The notes under the pieces were generated by a model. It was not told the origin of the DNA. It saw nothing but the letters and a program-made list of their open reading frames with translations, and ran no database searches. A DNA stretch of 64,000 bases from Pseudomonadota bacterium. GTDB lineage: Bacteria; Pseudomonadota; Gammaproteobacteria; Xanthomonadales; SZUA-38. The stretch spans positions 57,685 to 121,684 of the forward strand of contig JBCCCR010000020.1 of assembly GCA_039033415.1 (NCBI GenBank). The letters are read 5' to 3'. Shown piece after piece: positions 27,155 to 37,508 of this stretch. The translations under genes were made by a program, and so were the position numbers. Positions within the stretch are counted from its first letter, which is position 1. Each line of letters opens with the position of its first letter.

Positions 27155-30100
27155 ATGGTAGACACACTCTTTGCAGTCTTGAGCCCGGAATACAGCGGCC
27201 TGCTGATCGCTGGCGTTTTGCTGGTGGTCTTTGTGCTGCTATTTCGGGTGTCGCGCGGCACGCTGAAGCGCACCTTGTTTGGAGTGCTTAGCCTCGGAAG
27301 TCTGGTCCTGGCAATCGGCTCGGTGACCCATCTGCTGCGCGTTGCTGCCGTCAAGCGCGACCATCCGCCGCCGGGTGAACTGTTTGATGTGGGCGGCTAC
27401 CGCATGCACGTGCTGGCCGAGGGTCCGGACTCGGGCGGCCCACCTGTGGTTTGGCTCGGTGGCGGGCATGCCGGCGGTTTGGTCATGATGCATCTGCACG
27501 ATCTGCTCAAAGAGCGGGCCCGATCGATTCTGGTGGACAGACCCGGCTCCGGTTGGAGTGAGGTGGGCCCCTTCCCGCGCACCACGGCGCTGGAGGTCGA
27601 AGAGGTTTTAGCCGCGCTGCGCGCTTCGGGCGAACCCGGCCCTTACATCTTTGCCGGACACTCCTTTGGCGGCCTGCTGTCGATCAACATTGCGCGTCGT
27701 TACCCCGAAGACACTGCGGCGATCGCCATGCTGGACGCAACGCCTCTGGACGTCATCTTTTACGGGCTAGACCGCACGGGCCTGAGCACCTACCGCGACA
27801 GCATGATCACCGGCGGGCTGCGCCGGCTCTTTGGTTTTTACCAGACCCCGCCGGACAACGGTTCGCCGATGGATGCGTTGTTCCGGCTCTATATCCAGGC
27901 CGGGCAGAATTTTTCTACCGCTTCGATCTTCGAGGAGCTGACCCCGGAAGGACTCATCGATCGCGCGTTTGAGACGGTGGTTTTCGACGGGGAGCTCGGG
28001 GATCTGCCGCTGTATCTAATTGCACCTGGCGACGATCCAACGACACAGCCATACGCGGAGTCGGTGGCTGGCGCCGGCGAGAAAGCTGATCGCTTCGTGG
28101 CGTTTCTCAAATCGACGCGCGAGCGGTATATGGCGACCACCTCCAACGCCACGCGAATTTACACGCCCGCAGGTACCGGCCACGTTTTTCCTGATCAGGA
28201 GCCGCAGTTTGTTGTCGATACCCTGCTGGACATCGTTGGACGCCATGGTGGGACCCCAGCGGAGGCTGGAGCGAGCTATGAAGCGTTGACCACCCGCTGG
28301 CCGGGGCCCTACGGTGGGCTCCCGCCGGTCGATCTGGCAACGCCAGCGGACGTAGAGGCGGCCTTCCGGCGTGCGGTGGAAGAAAAGTCGCGCGAGGTTG
28401 ACGCGATCGCCAGCAATCTCGCGCCCCCGACCTTTGAAAACACGATCGAAGCGTTGGACCGCAGCGGCGTTGCGCTGAGCCGCATTCAGGCGCTCCTGGG
28501 CATTTTTGTGAGCACGGCGACCAGCGAAGAGTGGGGCAAGGTTGCGGGTCAGACCGCGCCGCTTGCGGCGACCCTGGAAAGTGGGATTGCCCACAACGCT
28601 GAGCTCTTTGCCCGCGTACAGACGGTTTACGAGGCCCTGCCCGCTTCTGCGCCCGACGAGCAGGCCAGCCGGCTGGTTTCTGTGATTCGAGAGCGCATGC
28701 TCCATCAGGGTGCAGCGCTGAGCGACGAGCAGAAAGCGCGCCTCGGCGAACTGAACGGCAAGCTCGCTGAGCTGCGGACGACCTTTGCCCGCAACGCGAG
28801 TATGGACGAGGCAAAACAAGTCGTTTTTGTGGAAGATTCGGCAAGACTAAACGGTCTGCCCGAACCACAGCTGGCAGCGGCCAAGAAAGCTGCTGAGGAT
28901 AAAGATCGGCCCGATGCCTGGGCCATTCCCATCTCCCGGCCAAGCGTCTGGCCAGTGCTCACCAACGTTGATGATCGGAGCCTTCGTCACGAAGTCTGGC
29001 GGCTTTGGGCTAAACGTGGCGGCAATGATGGCGAGCTGGACAACCGCCCCGTGACGAGCGAGATCCTGAAGCTTCGGGGTGAAAAGGCGAAGCTACTGGG
29101 CTATCCAACGTTTGCCCATTACCAGACTTCGGTGCGGATGGCGGGCTCACCCAACACCGCCATGGATCTGATGATGTCAGCCTGGGAAAGACTCCTGATC
29201 GTCACTGAAAACGACTTGGCAGAATTGCAGGCGATTGCGGACAGTGAGGGCGCCGACTTTGCGCTGCAGCCGTGGGATCGGCTCTATTACGCCGAGAAAT
29301 ACCGGCAGCAGACTTTCAATCTCAGCGCCGAGGACGTCTTGCCATACCTGTCGATGGATAACGTGATCGACGCCATGTTCCACACTGCCAAAGAGGTCTA
29401 CGGTTTTACGTTTCGGGAGCTGGATGACGTTGCGGTGGTCTCGCCGGATATTCGCGCATTTGAGGTCTCCCGAGCGGGCGAGGTGACCGGTGTGATCTGG
29501 ATGGATCTCTACGCGAGACCCGGGAAAGGTCCGGCCTCCTGGGCGTCCCAATACCGCGCTGCCTCCGATCTCACGGGACGATCGCTACCGCTTGTCGCGC
29601 TGCATTCGGCAGCTCAGAAACCCGCTGGCGATGGGCCGGCGCTGCTGCCATGGGAACGCGCCAACGTGATTTTTCACGAGTTTGGCCACACCTTGCAGAC
29701 GCTGTCGAATACGTCTGCCTACCCGTCGCTAGGGGCGCTGAACGCTCCCTGGGACTTCATCGAGGTCCCGGCCTTGCTCCATGAGCGCTGGCTGATTGAT
29801 GGCGGGCTGCTCGAGCGGTTTGCCCGCCACCACGAAACCGGCGAGCCGATCCCTGCGGACCTTCTGGCGCGGCTGAAGCAGTCGCTCAACTATGATCGCG
29901 TCTTCAGCGCGACGCTCAACTTTCTGGGCACGTCAATCGTCGACATGCGGTTACATCTCCTGGCCGACGGAAGGGATATCGACGTAGTGGCCACCGAGAA
30001 GGCGGTGCTGGAAGAGCTGAAGATGCCGCAGGCGGTCGATCTGATCCTTTACTCGCCTCACGCGTTTCATACGTTTGCCACCGAGCAGTACCCGGCCGCC

Positions 30101-30319
30101 GTGTATACCTACCTCTGGTCCGACGTGATCGCGGCGGACATCGGCTCGGTGTTTCTGGATGCGCCCGGCGGGCTTTATGACCAGGACGTTGCTGCTGCCT
30201 ACCGTGACCAGATCCTGGATCCCGGCAATGCGGTCGACGTCGCTGAGGCCGTAAGGGGTTTTCTTGGTCGGGACCCCGATCCTGATGCACTGATGCGGCG
30301 GTTTGGTCTGCTGCCATGA
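27155..30319 (+). CDS. Membrane-anchored alpha/beta hydrolase fused to an M3 metallopeptidase
   Basis: A 1054-residue two-enzyme fusion with no frame break. Two hydrophobic segments (about residues 11-33 and 39-60) precede an alpha/beta hydrolase domain (residues 75-365) whose nucleophile elbow is GHSFGG with Ser at about 170; DRPGSGWSE and the His in GTGHVFPD complete the usual set. The linker at about 365-385 ([14 protein letters not shown]) leads to an M3 peptidase domain of the dipeptidyl-carboxypeptidase/oligopeptidase A class: [15 protein letters not shown], then HEFGH (about 842-846) with the distal zinc-binding Glu in [11 protein letters not shown]3 enzymes are normally about 680 residues and stand alone. 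Location may be periplasmic if the positive loop between the segments faces the cytosol, but the topology is uncertain. The stop overlaps the next ATG. Confidence 0.85.
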   Translation: MVDTLFAVLSPEYSGLLIAGVLLVVFVLLFRVSRGTLKRTLFGVLSLGSLVLAIGSVTHLLRVAAVKRDHPPPGELFDVGGYRMHVLAEGPDSGGPPVVWLGGGHAGGLVMMHLHDLLKERARSILVDRPGSGWSEVGPFPRTTALEVEEVLAALRASGEPGPYIFAGHSFGGLLSINIARRYPEDTAAIAMLDATPLDVIFYGLDRTGLSTYRDSMITGGLRRLFGFYQTPPDNGSPMDALFRLYIQAGQNFSTASIFEELTPEGLIDRAFETVVFDGELGDLPLYLIAPGDDPTTQPYAESVAGAGEKADRFVAFLKSTRERYMATTSNATRIYTPAGTGHVFPDQEPQFVVDTLLDIVGRHGGTPAEAGASYEALTTRWPGPYGGLPPVDLATPADVEAAFRRAVEEKSREVDAIASNLAPPTFENTIEALDRSGVALSRIQALLGIFVSTATSEEWGKVAGQTAPLAATLESGIAHNAELFARVQTVYEALPASAPDEQASRLVSVIRERMLHQGAALSDEQKARLGELNGKLAELRTTFARNASMDEAKQVVFVEDSARLNGLPEPQLAAAKKAAEDKDRPDAWAIPISRPSVWPVLTNVDDRSLRHEVWRLWAKRGGNDGELDNRPVTSEILKLRGEKAKLLGYPTFAHYQTSVRMAGSPNTAMDLMMSAWERLLIVTENDLAELQAIADSEGADFALQPWDRLYYAEKYRQQTFNLSAEDVLPYLSMDNVIDAMFHTAKEVYGFTFRELDDVAVVSPDIRAFEVSRAGEVTGVIWMDLYARPGKGPASWASQYRAASDLTGRSLPLVALHSAAQKPAGDGPALLPWERANVIFHEFGHTLQTLSNTSAYPSLGALNAPWDFIEVPALLHERWLIDGGLLERFARHHETGEPIPADLLARLKQSLNYDRVFSATLNFLGTSIVDMRLHLLADGRDIDVVATEKAVLEELKMPQAVDLILYSPHAFHTFATEQYPAAVYTYLWSDVIAADIGSVFLDAPGGLYDQDVAAAYRDQILDPGNAVDVAEAVRGFLGRDPDPDALMRRFGLLP

Positions 30320-30996
30320 GCAAACTGGACTACGAGCCGATTCCGCTTCCGGACCGGTTTGATTTCAGCGAAAGTGAGATGCGTGATCGCGTTTCGCGCT
30401 ATCTCAACCATATCCGCAAGCGACACAGCGTTCGGGAGTACTCCGATCGCCCGGTTCCCAGAGACGTGATCGAAAACTGTCTGCGGGCCGCGGGTACCGC
30501 GCCCAGCGGCGCCAATCATCAGCCCTGGCATTTTGTGGCCGTCGGCGACCCCTCGATCAAACATCAGATTCGACTCGCCGCGGAAAAGGAAGAACAGTCT
30601 TTCTACGGCGGCAAGGCCGGCGACCAGTGGCTTGCGGATCTGAAGAAGGTCGGCACAGATGCCGACAAACCGTACCTGGAAATTGCCCCTTGGCTGATCG
30701 CAATTTTCGCGCAGCGAAGAGGCGTGGATGAGGCCGGCGCACAGCGTAAGAACTACTACGTGCCGGAGTCAGTCGGTATTGCGACGGGCTTTTTGATTAA
30801 CGCCCTGCATGAAGCGGGGCTGGTGACACTGACCCATACACCGAAGCCAATGAACTTTCTCAGCGACATTCTGGGCCGCCCGGAGAGCGAGCGTCCTTTC
30901 ATTCTGCTGATAACAGGCTATCCCGCTGACGATGCCATAGTGCCACGCTATGCCAAGCAGAAGAAACCGCTTGAAGAGATCGCGACCTTTTTCTAA
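30316..30996 (+). CDS. Nitroreductase-fold enzyme of the iodotyrosine deiodinase type
   Basis: A 226-residue FMN enzyme. [10 protein letters not shown] (residues 34-43) and PSGANHQPW (63-71) are flavin-binding blocks, and the pattern AGTAPSGA...EPW-like is that of iodotyrosine deiodinase. The lid that binds the substrate zwitterion has all three key residues at the correct spacing: Glu93, Tyr97 and Lys118 (E-x3-Y, then 21 to K), matching human E157/Y161/K182 as I recall them. Halotyrosine, reduced to tyrosine and halide, is therefore the predicted substrate. An ordinary nitroreductase lacks this lid. The gene overlaps the fusion gene by 4 bp and ends 5 bp before the ferredoxin gene. Confidence 0.8.
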   Translation: MSKLDYEPIPLPDRFDFSESEMRDRVSRYLNHIRKRHSVREYSDRPVPRDVIENCLRAAGTAPSGANHQPWHFVAVGDPSIKHQIRLAAEKEEQSFYGGKAGDQWLADLKKVGTDADKPYLEIAPWLIAIFAQRRGVDEAGAQRKNYYVPESVGIATGFLINALHEAGLVTLTHTPKPMNFLSDILGRPESERPFILLITGYPADDAIVPRYAKQKKPLEEIATFF

Positions 30997-31001
30997 GCGT
31001 T

Positions 31002-31340
31002 ATGACGTACGTTGTCACCGAGCATTGCATTCGCTGCAAATACATGGAGTGTGTCGAGGTCTGCCCCGTGGACTGCTTCTACGAGGGGGCCAATATGCTG
31101 GTCATCGATCCGGACGGCTGTATCGACTGTGGGGTCTGTGAGGGTGAGTGTCCGGCGGAGGCCATTTTGCCCGACACCATGACGGAGGCTCAGCGCTGGC
31201 TCGATCTCAACGCGCAGTGCAGCCAGCAGTGGCCGGTGATCACCAAACGCAAGCCGCCGCCGGAAGACGCTGAGTCATTTGACGGGCAAGACAACAAGTT
31301 TGACGAGCACTTTGATCCGGCCGCCGGCGCTGGCGATTAA
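31002..31340 (+). CDS. fdxA: Seven-iron ferredoxin FdxA
   Basis: A 112-residue electron carrier with one 3Fe-4S and one 4Fe-4S cluster. Cys at 9, 12, 17, 21, 25, 40, 43, 46 and 50 reproduce the nine-cysteine pattern of Azotobacter ferredoxin I shifted by one. The C-terminal tail is the usual acidic/proline extension. It is the last gene of the operon, 5 bp after the deiodinase-like gene, and its 3' end overlaps by 4 bp the converging minus-strand gene. FdxA is often a stand-alone gene; here its position points to electron supply for the flavoenzyme next to it. Confidence 0.95.
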   Translation: MTYVVTEHCIRCKYMECVEVCPVDCFYEGANMLVIDPDGCIDCGVCEGECPAEAILPDTMTEAQRWLDLNAQCSQQWPVITKRKPPPEDAESFDGQDNKFDEHFDPAAGAGD

Positions 31341-31705
31341 TCCCGAACGTAGTCGCTGCCAATAGCAAGATACGTGTTCCGGCTGGTGACCTTCCCGGCT
31401 TCGTTGAAACGCCAGCAGTCCGCAAAGCCAATCTTCTTGCTGGAACCGTCGGCGCCGCAGCCCTGAAACTCACCGTCGACCAGCACCGTGTCGTCGCAGG
31501 ACGCAACGTTCGTCAGCGTGTGGCGACCCTCAATCTTTCGTTCGCTGCGATAAAACTGCTCGATCGCGGTTCGGTCCTTGTAGACCTCGCTCGCCCGGTC
31601 GTAGACAGCGTCCTCGGCAAACAGATTGATCACCCAGTCGACGTCCCCGGCATCAACCCGGTTGTAGTAGTTGATTACCTTGCTTTCCCAGCGGCTGGAG
31701 GTCAT
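31337..31705 (-). CDS. NTF2/SnoaL-like protein
   Basis: A 122-residue cone-fold protein. ATG 31705 starts the recognisable domain ([18 protein letters not shown]); the longer frame to 31804 adds unrelated sequence. [19 protein letters not shown] and the C-terminal strand [23 protein letters not shown] belong to the SnoaL-like/NTF2 superfamily, which includes hydratases, isomerases and simple binding proteins. No catalytic Asp/His pair can be assigned. Its 3' end overlaps the ferredoxin stop, and the dehydrogenase gene starts upstream on the same strand after a gap of about 165 bp. Confidence 0.7.
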   Translation of the reverse strand: MTSSRWESKVINYYNRVDAGDVDWVINLFAEDAVYDRASEVYKDRTAIEQFYRSERKIEGRHTLTNVASCDDTVLVDGEFQGCGADGSSKKIGFADCWRFNEAGKVTSRNTYLAIGSDYVRD

Positions 31706-31869
31706 AGCGTGCACCTCGATTTTTGTGCATAACCAATGACGACAGACGGTATCAGTCAGCGCGCGGCGCGCCCATGGAGTGACAGTTGAAACTAACGATG
31801 GCACAAAAAGCAGTGACGGAAGGCCAGGAGCGGGTCTCCCCGACCGAGAATATTCAGAGGTGAGGCCTG

Positions 31870-32889
31870 TTAGCGAAAACGAGCTTCCGCAATCTGATCA
31901 GCGGCGTAGGCCATGCTGCAGTCATTGGCTTTAGAGAACTGGTGACATTCCTGGAGCGTTTCACCAAGGCTGTCCAGGTGGCCCTTTAGGTCGTCGCGGG
32001 ACGCCTCGTTGAGCTGGTAGTGCAGATCAATGATGCCGCCGGCGTTAGCCAGGTAATCGGGGCAATAGAAAATTTCGCTGTTCGCCAGCTGGTCAGCGAC
32101 GGTGTTGTCGGTCAGCTGGTTGTTGGCCCCACCGCATACCACCTGACAATTCAACTCGGGGATTGAACGGACTGACAGGACGCCGCCCAGAGCGCAGGGC
32201 GCAAAAACGTCGCACGGGGTGCTGGCAATCTCGTCGATCGAAAGGGTTTCTCCGCCATTAGCGGCGGCAACTTCCTGCGCCCGCTCCAACGCCACGTCCG
32301 CGACTTTCACAGAGGCACCGTCCGCCGCCACGAGCTTAGCCAGCCGTGCGCCGACGTTTCCGACACCCTGAATAGCCACCGTCATCCCGGCAAGCGAGTC
32401 GGCGCCGTACCGGAGTCGAACTGCTTCTCGCATACACACAAGCACGCCGTAGGCGGTTGAGCTGGAGGCGTTTCCGGCACCTGGCTGGATACCGCCGACG
32501 TGGGCCGTACGTTCGCCGATGAGAGCGATATCCTCCAGCGTTGTCCCCGAATCGAAGGAGGTGATATAGCGGCCACCCAGCTGCTCGACCAGGTCACCCA
32601 TGGCGTGGAGTAAGGCCGGCGTCTTGTCCTGGGCAGGCTCGCCGATGATCACCGCTTTGCCGCCGCCGAATGGAATGTCGCCGATCGCACATTTGTAGGT
32701 CATACCTTTGGAGAGCCGCAGCACGTCCCTCAGCGCGCTGGATTCATCGGGGTAAGCCATCATGCGGCAACCGCCGATGGCCGGCCCGCGCTGTCGATTG
32801 TGGACCGCGATAATGGCTTTCAGGCCGCTGTTCGGCTCCTGGCCGAACAATACCGATTCGTGTTCATAGTCGGGGTGCTGGAATAGCAT
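31870..32889 (-). CDS. Leucine/phenylalanine-type amino-acid dehydrogenase
   Basis: A 339-residue NAD-dependent oxidative deaminase of the Glu/Leu/Phe/Val dehydrogenase family, soluble and hexameric or octameric in known cases. KGMTYKCAIGDIPFGGGKAVI holds the substrate-binding and catalytic lysines, and VAIQGVGNVGARLAKLVAADGA is the NAD-binding Rossmann loop. It gives a 2-oxo acid and ammonium from a hydrophobic or aromatic amino acid. It lies beside the peptide/halotyrosine operon but on the opposite strand, so a link to that pathway is possible but unproven. Leucine and phenylalanine specificity cannot be told apart here. Confidence 0.9.
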   Translation of the reverse strand: MLFQHPDYEHESVLFGQEPNSGLKAIIAVHNRQRGPAIGGCRMMAYPDESSALRDVLRLSKGMTYKCAIGDIPFGGGKAVIIGEPAQDKTPALLHAMGDLVEQLGGRYITSFDSGTTLEDIALIGERTAHVGGIQPGAGNASSSTAYGVLVCMREAVRLRYGADSLAGMTVAIQGVGNVGARLAKLVAADGASVKVADVALERAQEVAAANGGETLSIDEIASTPCDVFAPCALGGVLSVRSIPELNCQVVCGGANNQLTDNTVADQLANSEIFYCPDYLANAGGIIDLHYQLNEASRDDLKGHLDSLGETLQECHQFSKANDCSMAYAADQIAEARFR

Positions 32890-33019
32890 CTGATCGTCAC
32901 TTTTTCCGTAAAGAGCAGCGCCGTTTACGCCACAGAGACCGTAGCAGGCCCGTCGGACTTGGCCTACGCGCCTTGCGAAACAAATGACGATAGCCCAGGC
33001 CTGGGTGACGGCTCGCCAT

Positions 33020-35818
33020 TCATTGACGACGCGCTTCCCACACCTCCAGCGCTTCCTCGTTGCCCAACCCTTCGTAGACCTCGATAAGATCCGGGATGAT
33101 CAGTTGGGTATGCCGGCCTTCTTCGCCGACGGCTTCAACCAGAATGTCATAGGCCCTCAGGAGTTCCTCCTCGGCCTCTGCGAGGCGTTGAGCCCGCAGC
33201 AGAAAGGTCCCGTACTTGCCAATGATCACACCCAGCTCACGGCCCTTCAAAGACCGGTTGGCCTCATCCCGCGCCCGGAGCAAAAACGGTCCCGCTTCCT
33301 CGACCTGACCGGCCATTATGTGCGTAAAACCGATGTTGCTGAGGGTGTTTAGCGTGTCCGGATGTTCAATGCCCAGCGTTTCTTCGCTGACGGCAAACGC
33401 CTCGTGAAACAAGGGTATCGCCTGAGCAAAATCGTCAGTCTGCTGATAGAAACCAGCGAAGTTGTTCAGTGCGATCAGCGTATTGGGGTGTTTTGGACCG
33501 AGCATCCGCTGCCTGATCTCGAATACCTCTCGAATCAGGCCTTCTGCTTTGTCCATCTTTCTCTGGTATAGCGACAGGATGCCCAGGTTGCTGATGAGTA
33601 CCTGGGTCTGAGAATGGTCGCTTCCCAGAAGCTGTCGGGAATCCTCCAGACAGCGCTCGAAAAGCTCGAGCGACTCATCGGGTCGACCCATTTTGTAGTA
33701 GTGTGCGCCCAGATTGCCGCGGGTAGTGGTGGCTTGAACGTTCGGGTCGCCAAGCACCCGGTCAGCCGTTTCGATAGCCTCCAGCATCAGCGCCTCAGCC
33801 TGATCGTTGTCCACCGTTGAGAGCATATTGCCGAGCGCATTCATAGCGGACATGGTGTCTTCGTGTTCATTGCCCAGCACTGCACGGCGGCCGGCCAGGA
33901 CCTTGTCGTAAATCCCGATGGCCTCATCACGCATCTGTTGGCCGCTGTAGTTCAGGCCGAGGTTGTAGAGCGTGGTCAGCGTCTGTGGATTCTGCGGGCC
34001 CAGCAATTCTGTTCGTTTCCCGAGGGTTTCGGTCAAGAACTTGTCGGCATCTTGGTGCTCACCAAGCTCTAACAGCGTGGCGCCGTAGTTGTTCATCGCT
34101 TCAAGCGTGTTCGGATGATCCGGCCCGAAGAGGCTCATCGACTCATCCAGTACCTGATTGCCAAGAGTCTTCGCCTCTTCGTACAGCCCGATCTCGTAGT
34201 AGGTTTTCTGGATCGATGCGGTCAACGTCAGAGCTACGGGTGTAGCGTCCTCGTATTCGCTCTGGATGGCGTTGAAGGATTGCGCGAGGATATTCTCATC
34301 GAGCATCGCCCGACCGGCGTCGGTGAAGTTCACGCGCCGCAACGCCTCATCAAATTGCTGGAGCACCGCAGCAATGTCGTCTTCGCTCGCGCCGTCTGCT
34401 GCACGCACCGCTTCGATTCGCTTGCGGAGATCGTCGCGCATCCATAGACCTAGCGACTGGGCATCGATACGCTGAAGCATATCGGCCTGGAACTGAGCCA
34501 CCTGCTCAAGCTCGCTCCGAGCCTGCTCCACACGAATCCGCTGCAAATTGGTCTGGATCAACGCGAGGACAACCGTTGCCGCGACGGTCGCCGCTAACGC
34601 CAGGGGAAGCTTGTTGCGTTTAGCGAACTTACGAAGCCGATAGCGCGCGCTGGGCGGCCCGGCGTCAACCGGCAGATCCTTCAAAAACCTTTCGAGATCG
34701 TCGCCGAGACCCAGCGCCGTGTCGTAGCGCCGTCCTCGTTCCTTTTCCATGGCCTTCAGCACAATCCAGTCGAGCTCGCCACGGATTCGCCGAGACAAAG
34801 CGTCCGGGTTGCCGGGGTTTGGCGTCATCGCGTCGGAATCGGCATCGAGCTTTTGCGAAATACGCGCGCTGGGTTTAGGCGGTGTTTCCTCGCAAAGTCT
34901 GCGCTGCACTTCCGCAAAACCCGCTTGCCTGAGGGTTTCCATATCGAAGGGAAGTCTCCCGGTCAGCAGGCGGTAGAGCAGAACCCCAAGCGCGTAAACG
35001 TCGGCCCGGGTATCAACATCTGAGCCTGAAATCTGCTCGGGGCTCATATAGGCCGGTGTGCCGACAAGCTCACCCTCGCGGGTATACAACGTAACCTCAG
35101 CCAGGTCGCCGGACTTGATCTTTGCAATGCCAAAATCGATAACAATCGGCGTTGCCACCCCGTCAGCTTCGCTAACCAACACGTTTGATGGCTTCAGGTC
35201 GCGATGAATAATCCCCTTCTGGTGCGCATGCTGCACCGCTTTGCAGACTGGAATGAGCAGCTCGATGCGCTGCTCAACGGTAAGCCCATGTTTATCGCAG
35301 TAGTCGGTGATCGACTCGCCGTGCACCAGCTCCATCACAAAGTAGGGGCGGCCGCGAGGCGTGGCGCCCGCATCGAGGATCTTCGCAACGTTTGGGTGTT
35401 CCAGCACCGCTAACGCCTGTCGCTCGCTCTCGAAGCGCGCCAGCAATGACTCGGTATCCATGCCCGCCTTGAGCACCTTTAGCGCGACCTGGCGCTTGAC
35501 CGGCTCGTTCTGCTGGGCTTCATAAACCACGCCGAAGCCGCCGGTACCGAGCCGCTTCGTAAGCCGGTAGGGTCCGATCTGTGAGCCGAGATCCTCTTCG
35601 TTGACCCCTGAATCCAGGCTGCTGGCGATTTCTAAGCCGCCGCCGGTTCGGAGCAGCTTGTTGCGGATGTCAGCCTGCCGAAGCTCCTCCACAATCGCCT
35701 CTCGAAGGGCGCCATCGTCGCCGCACGATGCATCGAGAAACGCGTCGCGGTCTGCATCTGGGAGGGTTGCTGCTTCTTTGGCGAGCGCTTGTGCTTTGGA
35801 CCGTTGGTCTTCATTCAT
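33020..35818 (-). CDS. Ser/Thr protein kinase with transmembrane segment and TPR region
   Basis: A 932-residue receptor-like kinase. A short N-terminal region is followed by the kinase domain (about residues 75-370) with GTGGFGVVYEA, ALKVLK, IIHRDLKPSN (about residue 205) and VIDFGIAKI, all catalytic motifs intact. A membrane segment (LALAATVAATVVLALI) follows, and then tetratricopeptide repeats to the end, marked by recurring DHPNTLEAMNNYGATLLELG-like units. I chose ATG 35818, with GGCGGAG 12-13 bases upstream; TTG 35845 is the alternative. Such kinases are common in Lysobacterales and Myxococcota. The TPR half probably binds a partner protein outside or inside the membrane. Targets are unknown. 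Confidence 0.92.
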   Translation of the reverse strand: MNEDQRSKAQALAKEAATLPDADRDAFLDASCGDDGALREAIVEELRQADIRNKLLRTGGGLEIASSLDSGVNEEDLGSQIGPYRLTKRLGTGGFGVVYEAQQNEPVKRQVALKVLKAGMDTESLLARFESERQALAVLEHPNVAKILDAGATPRGRPYFVMELVHGESITDYCDKHGLTVEQRIELLIPVCKAVQHAHQKGIIHRDLKPSNVLVSEADGVATPIVIDFGIAKIKSGDLAEVTLYTREGELVGTPAYMSPEQISGSDVDTRADVYALGVLLYRLLTGRLPFDMETLRQAGFAEVQRRLCEETPPKPSARISQKLDADSDAMTPNPGNPDALSRRIRGELDWIVLKAMEKERGRRYDTALGLGDDLERFLKDLPVDAGPPSARYRLRKFAKRNKLPLALAATVAATVVLALIQTNLQRIRVEQARSELEQVAQFQADMLQRIDAQSLGLWMRDDLRKRIEAVRAADGASEDDIAAVLQQFDEALRRVNFTDAGRAMLDENILAQSFNAIQSEYEDATPVALTLTASIQKTYYEIGLYEEAKTLGNQVLDESMSLFGPDHPNTLEAMNNYGATLLELGEHQDADKFLTETLGKRTELLGPQNPQTLTTLYNLGLNYSGQQMRDEAIGIYDKVLAGRRAVLGNEHEDTMSAMNALGNMLSTVDNDQAEALMLEAIETADRVLGDPNVQATTTRGNLGAHYYKMGRPDESLELFERCLEDSRQLLGSDHSQTQVLISNLGILSLYQRKMDKAEGLIREVFEIRQRMLGPKHPNTLIALNNFAGFYQQTDDFAQAIPLFHEAFAVSEETLGIEHPDTLNTLSNIGFTHIMAGQVEEAGPFLLRARDEANRSLKGRELGVIIGKYGTFLLRAQRLAEAEEELLRAYDILVEAVGEEGRHTQLIIPDLIEVYEGLGNEEALEVWEARRQ

Positions 35819-36080
35819 GAGTGTATGCAACTCCGCCCCGGTCAAGGATTTGACGTTTAAGGGTGCCTCTCAATGACATAGATCGCAAAAGACCGACTAT
35901 CTCCGCCATTGAGCAAAGGGAAGGGGTAGGCGCGGTGGAAACCGAATCCCCCTTTTATTCCCAGGGAGCAAGGAGCCCGGCGCACAAGCTTCCATTCATG
36001 AAGAGGCGAGCGCTTGCGGCTTGATGTAACCTCGGCGCGTGGCCGGGATGCGGTTGGGCTTCAGCGCGAGCGATGTGGCT

Positions 36081-37508
36081 TTAGCGTTGCGGGTGCCGCC
36101 CGTCAATGAGCTTCACGAGCTGACTGACCGCATCGAGGTAGCCGTTGAGTGGATCGTTGGGATCGAAGACGGGAATGGAAATTTTAGGCGGGATCCCTCG
36201 CGCTTCCCACAACACGTCCTCATGATCGCGATAGATTTCGCTCGACAGGGATAGCTCCCAACCGTTGGGCAAGGACCGGGAAAGTACGTCTGAAAGCGCG
36301 CCCCGCGTCGTCTCGCCCACGTGGGTGACGTTGGACATCGGACGCATGGCGAGCGTCGCGATCTCGCCGGCACTGACGGTCACGTCTGAGGTCAGCAGAT
36401 ATACCGGTCCGGTAAAGCGCGGCTGTTCAGCCGGCTCGATGACATACCAAAAGGGCTTCGCGTCAGGATCGTTGGCGGAGATCTTGGAGTAGGCCCGAAC
36501 AGACTCACGGGCGAACCGGCGAGCGAGCTGGCGACTGATGTAGTCGTAGCCGCCGTAATTCATGGCCAGATTCACAATTACGGCTTTGACTGAATGCGCC
36601 TCGAACAGCGCCATAGCCTCATCCAATGCTCGCTCAAGCACTTCGCTTTCGGTCTCACCTTCGGCTTCGATAAAGCCTCCCATGGTCAGGAGGGCAATCA
36701 TGCCGATATCGTCGGAAACGATGCCGAACTGGATCGCTTCGTCGCCGGCCATCACCCCCGCACCGCCCAGTAACGTTTGCTGTGTGTCCTGCCGCCAGAA
36801 CTTGCGGCGGTATTCCGCGCGAACCTTCATGGGGTTTTGCCCGGCCGCAACGGCGCGTCGGAACAAACCGCGTTCGGTTTTCCCCGGATTGGCGTCGAAG
36901 GTGGTTCGACCGTCGTCCAGCTCAACCACCAGTTCGACGTGCGCGTCGCGAAGTCCCGCGAGCATCTCCCGAAACAGCGTGAACGGCGCCCTCGGCGGCA
37001 TGTCCGCTTCGACCTTCTGGCCCGCCTCCGCGACCCGCTTCGTCCAGCTCACGTCGTACCGATCAAAAAAAGGATAGAACGCGCTGAACGCGTCGGTGAA
37101 AACCTGGAAGTTGCCGGCCGGAGTATCGGGAACCGTTGATCGACATGCCGCCAGCATTTCCGGAAGGCGGATAAATCGATACTCGTAGGGCTCAACGTCG
37201 GCTGAAAGCAGCAGTTCATTGCCGTTGTCTGCGAGGCGAAATTTGTCGAAGTACTCGTCGATGAACGACGCCTCGGTCTCAATGGCGACGCAGGACTCTC
37301 CGCTGACCTCATAGTAGGCAGGGGAGGCGCGACGCAGATCGATCAACTCCCCATAGGCGGCTGAATACCAGATCGCCTGCAGTGCGGGATCGCTGGTGGT
37401 CAGCAGCCCCGATTGATCGTCGCCGCCCGTTTCAGTCGGTTCGTTGGACGACGAAGCAGCGCAGCCGGTCAGCAGAGCCGTAAGGAAAAGAAGAGTCAGT
37501 TTCAGCAC
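36081..37508 (-). CDS. Lipoprotein of the S41 (tail-specific) protease type
   Basis: A 475-residue secreted protein. The signal ends with the lipobox L-T-G-C16. The C-terminal half has the S41/ClpP-like fold: AVIVNLAMNYGGYDY, then LLTSDVTVSAGEIATLAM (the Ser in VSAGE is the likely nucleophile) and GETTRGALSD. The Lys of the Ser-Lys dyad was not identified with certainty. Members include tail-specific proteases and interphotoreceptor-type relatives, often without proven activity. The start is GTG 37508. The Lrp regulator is divergently transcribed 102 bp away. Confidence 0.8.
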   Translation of the reverse strand: MLKLTLLFLTALLTGCAASSSNEPTETGGDDQSGLLTTSDPALQAIWYSAAYGELIDLRRASPAYYEVSGESCVAIETEASFIDEYFDKFRLADNGNELLLSADVEPYEYRFIRLPEMLAACRSTVPDTPAGNFQVFTDAFSAFYPFFDRYDVSWTKRVAEAGQKVEADMPPRAPFTLFREMLAGLRDAHVELVVELDDGRTTFDANPGKTERGLFRRAVAAGQNPMKVRAEYRRKFWRQDTQQTLLGGAGVMAGDEAIQFGIVSDDIGMIALLTMGGFIEAEGETESEVLERALDEAMALFEAHSVKAVIVNLAMNYGGYDYISRQLARRFARESVRAYSKISANDPDAKPFWYVIEPAEQPRFTGPVYLLTSDVTVSAGEIATLAMRPMSNVTHVGETTRGALSDVLSRSLPNGWELSLSSEIYRDHEDVLWEARGIPPKISIPVFDPNDPLNGYLDAVSQLVKLIDGRHPQR

